Assembly (NCBI GenBank): GCA_002315745.1
Contig: DCID01000054.1
Span: forward strand, 1-7,877
DNA length: 7,877 nucleotides
Reading direction: 5' to 3'
From: Bacteroidales bacterium UBA1735
GTDB taxonomy: Bacteria; Bacteroidota; Bacteroidia; Bacteroidales; Paludibacteraceae
Part shown: piece by piece, positions 1-5,029 of the stretch
Numbering within the stretch: position 1 is the first letter of the stretch
Layout of the letters: the number at the start of each line of letters is the position of its first letter
Notes under the pieces: model-generated
Told to the model about the DNA's origin: nothing
Databases searched by the model: none
Seen by the model: the letters and a program-made list of their open reading frames with translations, nothing else
Translations under genes and position numbers: made by a program

Positions 1-203
1 CCCCAAGTGGCAGCCTGATGCAGAAGCAGTTTTTGGACTCCCTGCCCACGGAGTTCTCCAAGAACGATGCCGAACATCTCGCGGACACCCTCGGCGTGTC
101 CGTAGACACAATGAAGCGATGGTTAACGAATTATGTGCAAAGCGGTGTTTTACAAAGAATTACACAAGGTTATTACAGAAAGGAAATGCGCCAAGTAGCA
201 TAG
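1..203 (+). CDS. C-terminal fragment of a winged-helix protein, probably DUF3987-type primase/helicase-like
   Basis: The reading frame is open at the left edge (residues P-S-G-S-L precede the first Met at 18) and ends at TAG 201-203, so this is the 3' end of a longer gene rather than a 61-residue protein. The visible part reads as a winged helix-turn-helix. A first helix (QKQFLDSLP) is followed by a SKNDAEHLADTLGVS turn, a recognition helix (VDTMKRWLTNYVQSG) and a beta-wing (VLQRITQGYYRK). From memory of the family, this layout closes the large Bacteroidales DUF3987 (VirE-N/primase-helicase-like) proteins, and the same fold closes some phage and plasmid primases. The catalytic part lies outside the window, so the family call is inference and only the DNA-binding fold is read directly. 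A hairpin-forming repeat starts at the base after the stop. Alternative: a transcriptional regulator with a C-terminal HTH. Confidence 0.7.
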   Translation, partial: PSGSLMQKQFLDSLPTEFSKNDAEHLADTLGVSVDTMKRWLTNYVQSGVLQRITQGYYRKEMRQVA

Positions 204-254
204 TGCGAAAATGCGAATTGTGCGAATCTTTTCGCACTTTTCGCACTTTTCGCA
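204..254. repeat. Inverted array of TGCGAA / TTCGCA units forming a long hairpin
   Basis: Three TGCGAA units (starting at 204, 212 and 221) are followed by three TTCGCA units (starting at 231, 240 and 249), each arm having 8-9 bp spacing. The two arms are complementary. GTGCGAA 220-226 pairs with TTCGCAC 231-237 around a 4-base TCTT loop. After a 2x2 internal mismatch, TGCGAA 212-217 pairs with TTCGCA 240-245, and the outermost TGCG/CGCA units can also pair. It starts directly after the stop codon of the winged-helix gene. It could terminate transcription (although the T runs are inside the arm and not after it), protect the mRNA 3' end, or serve as a palindromic protein-binding array for the adjacent HTH protein. 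The function is not determined. Confidence 0.75.
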
Positions 255-299
255 GTCTATGTTTCACGCCACAGCGCAGCGGCTAGGGGGGTAGGATAG

Positions 300-325
300 C
301 CTAGGTTTTCCTAGGATGTCCTAGA
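300..325. repeat. Three CCTAGG-type units at 10-bp spacing
   Basis: CCTAGG begins at 300 and 310, and a variant CCTAGA begins at 320. The hexamer is a perfect palindrome, so each unit could bind a dimeric protein on one face of the helix. A related GCTAGG occurs at 281-286. No function can be assigned from sequence. Confidence 0.6.
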
Positions 326-338
326 TTTTCAGAGGGGA

Positions 339-370
339 CTAAGGCGTCCTCGGGGTGCCCTAAGGTGCCC
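339..370. repeat. Short direct repeats CTAAGG and GGTGCCC
   Basis: GGTGCCC occurs at 354-360 and 364-370 (10-bp spacing), and CTAAGG at 339-344 and 360-365 (21-bp spacing). The units interlock into an imperfect tandem with a step of about 10 bp. This is the least regular of the five clusters. Confidence 0.45.
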
Positions 371-399
371 CATAACAGGGGAGCACTATGGTACGATGG

Positions 400-448
400 G
401 AACCCGTTCGGAACCGCTTTGGAACCCGCTACGAACCGCCTACGAACC
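400..448. repeat. Five GAACC units at exact 11-bp spacing
   Basis: GAACC begins at 400, 411, 422, 433 and 444. Most units extend to GAACCG or GAACCCG with variable bases between them, so the spacing is better conserved than the filler. An 11-bp step is close to one helical turn and puts all five cores on roughly the same DNA face. This arrangement resembles small iteron or operator arrays, but the units are much shorter than typical plasmid iterons. The spacing is not a multiple of three, which argues against a coding repeat. Confidence 0.7.
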
Positions 449-491
449 GCTTTTTTGTCTTGAAAAATCCTACTGATAGAGAGGATAGACC

Positions 492-515
492 CTATAGCGG
501 CTATAGTGACTATAG
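492..515. repeat. Three CTATAG units at 9-bp spacing
   Basis: CTATAG begins at 492, 501 and 510, each copy perfect and palindromic, with differing three-base spacers (CGG, TGA). It ends 40 bases before the start codon of the basic protein gene, a plausible position for a promoter-proximal regulator site. That role is inference from position only. Confidence 0.6.
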
Positions 516-555
516 ATTATTAACAACAATTACAATTTAAAAGAAAGGAAACAAT

Positions 556-954
556 ATGCAAATTTTAGAATTTTCACCTTTATTCAAAACCATTGTCGGC
601 AAAATGAGCCAATTAAGCGATTGGTGGATTATTAGACGCTACAAGAAGTTTTTTACCGGACACAAGAATCGTCCACGCAATTACAAGAATAACCCAGTCA
701 CCGCGGAGGAACGCAAGACGCATGAACGGATGAAGCGTATCGTGCCAGCGTATCGAGCGTTGAAGAGTGATCCTGAGCAGTGGGCAGCATTTTTAGCCGA
801 GTTTAAGGCGCAGCGACGCAAGAAGCATGGCATAGAGAGTAATCCGTATGCCTACTTTGTCCACCGCGAGATGGAACGCCTCAAAAAAGAAGGCGACTTG
901 GCCGCCGATCCGAGCCAGTACATACAAGACTGGTCGCTTAAGAAACGCAAGTAA
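556..954 (+). CDS. Small basic protein of unknown function (132 aa)
   Basis: I do not recognise this protein with certainty. The start ATG 556 follows a purine-rich AAAGGAA (544-550) at 5 bases, one of the few SD-like sites in the window, and the gene ends just before a strong terminator. The protein is rich in Lys and Arg (about 30 of 132, against about 15 acidic residues) and has no signal peptide or clear membrane span. After a hydrophobic/aromatic N-terminus (residues 1-35, including SDWWIIRRYKKFF) comes a basic linker (36-50), a helix beginning NPVTAEERKTHERMKR (46-61), a second amphipathic helix around SDPEQWAAFLAEFKAQRRKK (71-90), and an Asn-Pro-Tyr turn (96-98) leading to another charged helix. 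The pattern of a loop, then P-x-T-x-E-E, then DP-containing helices weakly recalls small Bacteroidales phage or element proteins such as DUF6266. This is only a loose resemblance. The charge suggests nucleic-acid or ribosome contact. The gene sits beside the repeat ladder and may belong with it. Confidence 0.75.
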   Translation: MQILEFSPLFKTIVGKMSQLSDWWIIRRYKKFFTGHKNRPRNYKNNPVTAEERKTHERMKRIVPAYRALKSDPEQWAAFLAEFKAQRRKKHGIESNPYAYFVHREMERLKKEGDLAADPSQYIQDWSLKKRK

Positions 955-960
955 ATATCA

Positions 961-1001
961 AAAACTACCAATTGGGGTCTGACCCCTTTTGGTAGTTTTT
1001 T
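961..1001. terminator. Strong symmetric intrinsic terminator
   Basis: A two-part stem: AAAACTACCAA (961-971) pairs with TTGGTAGTTTT (989-999), then a 2x2 mismatch, then GGGGT (974-978) pairs with ACCCC (982-986) around a CTG loop. It is followed on the plus strand by T to 1001. It begins 7 bases after the stop of the basic protein gene and separates it from the operon promoter downstream. The A run on the left (960-964) gives a T tract on the other strand, so it could act in both directions, although I see no minus-strand gene that would need it. Confidence 0.88.
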
Positions 1002-1040
1002 GCACTTTTTGCGCATTTATCCGGAAAATTCGAATAAACA

Positions 1041-1072
1041 TTTGCATATATCAAAAAAAAGTTGTACCTTTG
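1041..1072 (+). promoter_or_regulatory. Bacteroidales-type sigma-A promoter
   Basis: TTTG at 1041-1044 matches the -33 element. TACCTTTG at 1065-1072 matches the -7 element TAnnTTTG, and the 20-base spacer is as expected for the primary sigma factor of this phylum. An A-rich run (1053-1060) lies between them. Transcription should start near 1076-1080, giving a leader of about 50 bases before ATG 1131. It is the only clear promoter in the window and probably drives all five genes to leuS. Confidence 0.85.
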
Positions 1073-1130
1073 CACGCTGTTTTATATAGAATATAAAAAT
1101 TACGGAACAAGGACATAAAAACATACAACT

Positions 1131-1643
1131 ATGACAGAAGTGTTAAAGTACATCCTTCCGGCACTTATTGTGCTGATTGCTACGTGGGTAGTGTTACACC
1201 AATTGTATAAGAATGAGGAGAAAAAGCGTCAATGGGAGTTAAAAAAGACATCCCAGAAGGAAATATCGTCTATTCGTTTACGCGCGTACGAGCGCCTGAG
1301 CCTGCTACTGGAGCGTACTCAGCCCGAGCATATGCTGATGGATCTGGACTTTGCGGGCATGACTATTCCGGAACTACAAGCACACTTGCTGCGCACCATC
1401 CGGTTGGAGTTTGATCATAACCTCAGTCAGCAAGTCTATGTCAGCGACGAAGTATGGGCAAGGATTATCCAAGCCCGCGACGAGATGGCCGCGTTTATCA
1501 ATGCCATGGCGATACAGATGCCTAAAGGTAGTTCCACCATGGAGTATGCGAAAGTGCTCATGACCGCCTACCACACCAATGGTGACACGCCACACCAATT
1601 GGCACTCGATGCTCTCAAAGCCGAAGCCAAAACAATGCTATAA
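1131..1643 (+). CDS. Membrane-anchored DUF7935-like protein
   Basis: A 170-aa protein with one N-terminal transmembrane helix (about residues 7-24, ILPALIVLIATWVVLHQL). A strongly basic and acidic juxtamembrane stretch follows (27-46), and then a helical soluble domain that probably faces the cytoplasm. The core carries IRLRAYERLSLLLER (48-62), an IPELQAHLLRTIRLEFDHNLSQQVYVS block (79-105) and W109. I recognise this as the signature of a conserved Bacteroidota family that I know as DUF7935; its function is unknown. The name is from memory. ATG 1131 is chosen because it begins the membrane helix and lies about 50 bases from the predicted transcription start. It is first in the operon and 12 bases from the lipoprotein gene. 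A scaffold or envelope-associated role is inference only. Confidence 0.85.
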   Translation: MTEVLKYILPALIVLIATWVVLHQLYKNEEKKRQWELKKTSQKEISSIRLRAYERLSLLLERTQPEHMLMDLDFAGMTIPELQAHLLRTIRLEFDHNLSQQVYVSDEVWARIIQARDEMAAFINAMAIQMPKGSSTMEYAKVLMTAYHTNGDTPHQLALDALKAEAKTML

Positions 1644-1655
1644 AAGTTCAAAGCG

Positions 1656-2150
1656 TTGAAAAAATACTATTTCATATTACCCATCATCCTACTACTCGCA
1701 GCCTGTGAGCCAGACGAGGTATGTCGGCAGGAGACGAGTGTGACAGCAGGTATTGTGCTGCGCGGGATCGTGGTAGATACGACTTGGATAGGCAAGGAAG
1801 TAACCACATGGGATACAATCACGGTACAAGGTGTAGGCAATGACTCCATCCTATACGACCACTCGACCTACCTGTCCGTGCTGCGGTTACCCTTACGTGT
1901 GGACACCGACGTGACCCAATTCACACTCCTATGGAACGGCTTTACCGACACGCTGTTTATCCAACACGACAACAGGATGCAGTTCATCTCTATGGCATGC
2001 GGGTGCGTCATCTTCCACCATATCGATAGCGCGTGGTGCACACGCCATTGGATGGACTCCGTCACTATCATCAATAGTACCATTGAGAACTACGAACAAG
2101 ATAATCTGCGTGTGCACTCTACGGTGCCCGATACGACGTGGTTTAAGTAG
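1656..2150 (+). CDS. DUF6452-like lipoprotein with a TTG start
   Basis: A 164-aa lipoprotein. A lysine-bearing N-terminus and hydrophobic segment (residues 2-16) end in the lipobox L14-A15-A16-C17, so Cys17 should be lipidated. E18, D20 and E21 follow, an acidic run reminiscent of the Bacteroidota lipoprotein export signal, which would favour the outer-membrane surface. The mature part has features I associate with DUF6452: GVGNDS (59-64), an LPL strand (78-80), DTLFIQHD (98-105) and SMACG (112-116), then a DSVTI(I)N strand (134-140). It is probably a small beta-rich domain of unknown function. The start must be TTG 1656: an in-frame stop lies 12 bases upstream and no ATG occurs before the lipobox. 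It is followed by a DUF6048-like gene, a pairing I recall from Bacteroides genomes, which suggests the two act together in the envelope. Confidence 0.88.
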   Translation: MKKYYFILPIILLLAACEPDEVCRQETSVTAGIVLRGIVVDTTWIGKEVTTWDTITVQGVGNDSILYDHSTYLSVLRLPLRVDTDVTQFTLLWNGFTDTLFIQHDNRMQFISMACGCVIFHHIDSAWCTRHWMDSVTIINSTIENYEQDNLRVHSTVPDTTWFK

Positions 2151-2154
2151 GTGG

Positions 2155-2173
2155 CAGGTTACAGGTTGCAGGT
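2155..2173 (+). repeat. CAGGT tandem repeat between two genes
   Basis: CAGGT occurs at 2155, 2162 and 2169 with exact 7-bp spacing, filling the 24-base gap between the lipoprotein stop (2148-2150) and ATG 2175. It could reflect replication slippage in a spacer. It also lies where a ribosome would assess the next start, and the GGT cores are weakly SD-like. Confidence 0.6.
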
Positions 2174-2174
2174 A

Positions 2175-2972
2175 ATGAAGTTAGTACTAAAATATGAGTT
2201 GGTTGTTCTGATGATGGCTATGGCGGCTGTTGTTAGGGCACAGGACTTGGGGATAGCGATCGATAGCCTAAGAATGGACTCGATAGCGCCAGCCGATACG
2301 ATCATAGAAAAAGGGGATAGATTAGCCGGTGACTTTGGACGGCTCAAAGATGGCACGCGCGTCTATTCGGATTCGGTCATCTATCAGGGTATGAACATCA
2401 AACTAGATATCGCGACCACCATCATCGAAGCCGCTGTATCGAAGGGAAAGATCATGAGTTTTGAGATGGCATGGAACGTGCGACTCAAGCAACGCTACTA
2501 CCCTACACTGGAACTGGGCTATGCCAAAGCCGATGCCGATGCTAACGGAGGTTATCATTTGGGGCAAGGTGGGTTCTTTCGTGTAGGACTAGATATCAAC
2601 GGTCTGCGCAAACATCCGGAAAGACTGAATGCGCTATTGGTGGGCGTGCGCGTGGGCACATCGATGCAGAAATATGACTTGATGGGCGTAACGGTCAATA
2701 GTCCGTATTGGGAAAAGAGTGGCGAAATACAGATAGACGGCTATCGGCTCAATTTCTACGATCAGTTCAAGGCCGATTGTTGGGGCGAGATATTAGCAGG
2801 CTGCCAAGTACAGGTATGGGAAGGATTGCAGTTTGGATGGTATGTACGATTTAAGTTCCTCTTCACCAAGAGTGTTGCCCAAGGCGATGTGCTACCCTAC
2901 TACATCCCGGGCTTCGGTTACCGAGGGGAAACGAACTGGGGATTCAACTACTACATTGGATATAAGTTTTAA
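2175..2972 (+). CDS. DUF6048-like outer-membrane beta-barrel candidate
   Basis: From ATG 2175 the protein has 265 aa. I prefer this start to GTG 2151, which would add eight residues ahead of the signal peptide and place the start inside the CAGGT repeat. The N-terminus MKLVLKYELVVLMMAMAAVVRA|QD is a good signal peptide with likely cleavage before the Gln. After a linker rich in Asp, Ser and Ile, the rest alternates in the manner of amphipathic beta strands. Examples are YPTLELGYAKADAD, a GGFFRVGLDINGLRK stretch, ALLVGVRVGTSM and LQFGWYVRFKFLF. It ends in YYIGYKF, with the terminal Phe typical of outer-membrane barrels. This matches my memory of DUF6048, a Bacteroidota family of unknown function commonly encoded next to DUF6452. 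The barrel topology is inferred from the pattern and not modelled. It is 17 bases upstream of tkt. Confidence 0.85.
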   Translation: MKLVLKYELVVLMMAMAAVVRAQDLGIAIDSLRMDSIAPADTIIEKGDRLAGDFGRLKDGTRVYSDSVIYQGMNIKLDIATTIIEAAVSKGKIMSFEMAWNVRLKQRYYPTLELGYAKADADANGGYHLGQGGFFRVGLDINGLRKHPERLNALLVGVRVGTSMQKYDLMGVTVNSPYWEKSGEIQIDGYRLNFYDQFKADCWGEILAGCQVQVWEGLQFGWYVRFKFLFTKSVAQGDVLPYYIPGFGYRGETNWGFNYYIGYKF

Positions 2973-2989
2973 CAATAAAATACAACATT

Positions 2990-5029
2990 ATGAACAAGAC
3001 AGATTTAATGATCAAAGCGGCTAACAACATCCGCATTCTGGCAGCAGCCATGGTAGAAAAAGCAAAAAGTGGTCACCCTGGTGGTGCCATGGGAGGTTCG
3101 GACTTTATCAATGTCCTCTTCTCCGAGTTCTTACGTTACGATCCGGAGAACCCAACATGGGAGGCACGCGACCGTTTCTTCCTTGACCCGGGTCACATGG
3201 CTCCAATGCTCTACAGCCAACTCTGTTTGGCAGGTAAGTTCAACCTCGACGAGTTACAGACCCTCCGTCAATGGGGCAGCGTTGTTCCTGGTCACCCCGA
3301 GCGCGATATCGAGCGTGGTATTGAGAATACAAGTGGCCCATTGGGACAAGGACACGTCTTCGCTGTTGGTGCAGCTATCGCAGCTAAATGGATGAACGCC
3401 CGCTTTGGTGAGATCCATAACCCGACTATCTACGCCTTCATCTCCGATGGTGGTGTACAAGAAGAGATATCACAAGGCGCAGGTCGTCTCGCAGGTCACC
3501 TAGGGTTGGATAACCTTATCATGTTCTACGACTCCAACGAAGTGCAACTATCCACCAACTGTAAGGATGTCACGACCGAGGATGTAGCCAAGAAATACGA
3601 GGCATGGGGTTGGTTCGTACAAGAGATTGCTGGTAACGATCCCGACGCTATCCGTGTGGCTTTGGAGCGTGCTAAAGAAGAAAAGAACCGCCCGAGTCTC
3701 ATCATCGGCCATACCGCTATGGGTAAGGGCTGTCTCACCGAAGATGGTCAGTCCTTTGAAGGCAAGTGCTCCACGCACGGACAACCTTTGAGTAAGTCTG
3801 GCGCTTCGTTCGAGAAGACGGTGGAACATCTCGGCGGTAACCCTGCTAACCCATTCCAAATCTTCCCCGAAGTACAAAAACTATACGACGATCGCGCAGC
3901 CGAATTGCGTGCATTAGCCAATAACTATTACGTACAATACGACAAATGGGCAAAAGCCAATCCCACGCTTGCTGCTCAATACGAGGCATACTTCTCAGGC
4001 GAAGTGCCTGCTATTGATTGGAGCCTCATCGAACAGAAAGCCGGTAACTCGACGCGTGGTGCGAGTGCAACAGCCCTCACGTTCTTAGCCGAGAACGTAA
4101 GCAACATGATTGTTTCTTCCGCTGACTTGAGCAACTCCGACAAGACCGATGGTTTCCTTAAGAAGACCCACGCCTTCAAGCGCGGCGACTTCAGTGGTCA
4201 GTTCTTGCAGGCAGGCGTAAGCGAGTTGACGATGGCATGCGTGTGCATTGGTATGTCGCTCCACGGCGGTATCATTCCCGCTTGCGGCACGTTCTTCGTA
4301 TTCAGTGACTATATGAAACCGGCTGTTCGTTTGGCAGCCCTCATGGAAGTACCTGTGATCTTTGTATGGAGCCACGACGCCTTCCGCGTAGGCGAAGATG
4401 GGCCTACCCACGAACCTGTAGAGCAAGAAGCACAGATTCGTCTCATGGAGAAACTGAAGAACCATAGCGGTAACCCATCCATGCTCGTGCTTCGTCCTGC
4501 TGATGCGGATGAGACCACCCAAGCATGGCGTGCCGCTATCGAAAATACTCATACCCCGTCGGCATTGATCCTTAGCCGTCAAGATATTGAGTCTATCAAG
4601 ACCTTCGATGCCGCTATCAAGCGTGACGAGAAAGAACAATTAGAGGCATTCCGCAAAGGTGCATATATCGTAGCCAAAGATGAGAATCCACAAGTCGTGC
4701 TGTTGGCTTCGGGTAGCGAAGTGGCAACCCTGATGGCCGGTGCAGCCTTGCTGCATGAGGAAGGCATCCGCGTACAAGTGGTGAGCGTTCCAAGTGAAGG
4801 ACGTTTCCGTCAACAGAGCAAGGAGTACCAGAACGAGGTTCTGCCTAAGGGCATTAAACGTTTCGGTATGACGGCAGGTCTGCCTTGCACGCTCGAGAGT
4901 CTCGTAGGCGAGAACGGCAGCGTATGGGGATTAGAGTCCTTCGGTTTCTCTGCCCCCTACAAGATCTTAGACGAAAAACTCGGCTTCACTCCCGACAATG
5001 TGGTTAAACAAGTCAAAGCATTACTTTAA
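2990..5029 (+). CDS. tkt: Transketolase
   Basis: A full-length transketolase of 679 aa. It is a thiamine-diphosphate and divalent-metal enzyme moving two-carbon ketol units between sugar phosphates in the non-oxidative pentose phosphate pathway, in the cytoplasm. The diphosphate-binding domain shows SGHPGG (27-32), DPGHM (66-70), GHPE (101-104), TSGPLGQGH (114-122) and the cofactor/metal motif beginning SDGGVQEE (152-159) and ending DSN (181-183). H241 lies in GHTAMGKG. The pyrimidine-binding domain has ADLSNSDKTDGF (378-389), the catalytic Glu in SELTM (E412), and HDAFRVGEDGPTHEPVEQ (462-479) with the substrate-contacting His residues. RPAD (502-505) and SGSEV (574-578) belong to the C-terminal half. 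The SELTM form, in place of the enterobacterial REHAM-like motif, is usual in Bacteroides relatives. ATG 2990 fits the family N-terminus. It has no clear SD, and its stop abuts the leuS start. Confidence 0.98.
   Translation: MNKTDLMIKAANNIRILAAAMVEKAKSGHPGGAMGGSDFINVLFSEFLRYDPENPTWEARDRFFLDPGHMAPMLYSQLCLAGKFNLDELQTLRQWGSVVPGHPERDIERGIENTSGPLGQGHVFAVGAAIAAKWMNARFGEIHNPTIYAFISDGGVQEEISQGAGRLAGHLGLDNLIMFYDSNEVQLSTNCKDVTTEDVAKKYEAWGWFVQEIAGNDPDAIRVALERAKEEKNRPSLIIGHTAMGKGCLTEDGQSFEGKCSTHGQPLSKSGASFEKTVEHLGGNPANPFQIFPEVQKLYDDRAAELRALANNYYVQYDKWAKANPTLAAQYEAYFSGEVPAIDWSLIEQKAGNSTRGASATALTFLAENVSNMIVSSADLSNSDKTDGFLKKTHAFKRGDFSGQFLQAGVSELTMACVCIGMSLHGGIIPACGTFFVFSDYMKPAVRLAALMEVPVIFVWSHDAFRVGEDGPTHEPVEQEAQIRLMEKLKNHSGNPSMLVLRPADADETTQAWRAAIENTHTPSALILSRQDIESIKTFDAAIKRDEKEQLEAFRKGAYIVAKDENPQVVLLASGSEVATLMAGAALLHEEGIRVQVVSVPSEGRFRQQSKEYQNEVLPKGIKRFGMTAGLPCTLESLVGENGSVWGLESFGFSAPYKILDEKLGFTPDNVVKQVKALL

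Larger units (their letters stand above)
204..555. other. Gene-free region with five clusters of short tandem repeats
   Basis: I find no credible gene on either strand in these 352 bases. The stretch holds five short repeat clusters, each listed separately: TGCGAA/TTCGCA (204-254), CCTAGG (300-325), CTAAGG/GGTGCCC (339-370), GAACC (400-448) and CTATAG (492-515). The spacing differs between clusters (8-9, 10, 10, 11 and 9 bp), so these are distinct repeats and not one minisatellite. The last 40 bases are A-rich and lead into the next gene with a purine-rich AAAGGAA at 544-550. I see no convincing TTTG/TAnnTTTG promoter here, so how the downstream gene is transcribed is unclear. It could be read from the upstream gene or from an atypical promoter. 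Confidence 0.75.

Noticed and set aside
258..265. TATGTTTC as a -7 promoter element
   Set aside because: It lacks the final G of TAnnTTTG and has no TTTG at the right distance upstream, and it lies about 290 bases from the next start codon.
204..515. CRISPR array
   Set aside because: Units are 5-9 bases at 8-11 bp steps, much too short for repeats and spacers, and no cas gene is visible.
1..954. Complete mobile element or prophage fragment
   Set aside because: Only one partial DNA-binding gene and one orphan are present. There is no integrase, transposase, terminal inverted repeat or structural gene to support it.
2151..2174. GTG 2151 as the start of the barrel gene
   Set aside because: It would begin at the base after the previous stop, within repeat sequence, and add a poor extension before a well-formed signal peptide that starts at ATG 2175.
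2833..3024. 63-aa plus-strand frame bridging the barrel gene and tkt
   Set aside because: It overlaps the end of the signal-peptide-bearing barrel gene and the tkt start in another frame, and its composition looks out of frame.
4085..4639. 184-aa open frame on the minus strand inside tkt
   Set aside because: It is fully antisense to a well-conserved transketolase with all motifs intact. The length follows from codon bias, and I see no recognisable domain or promoter.
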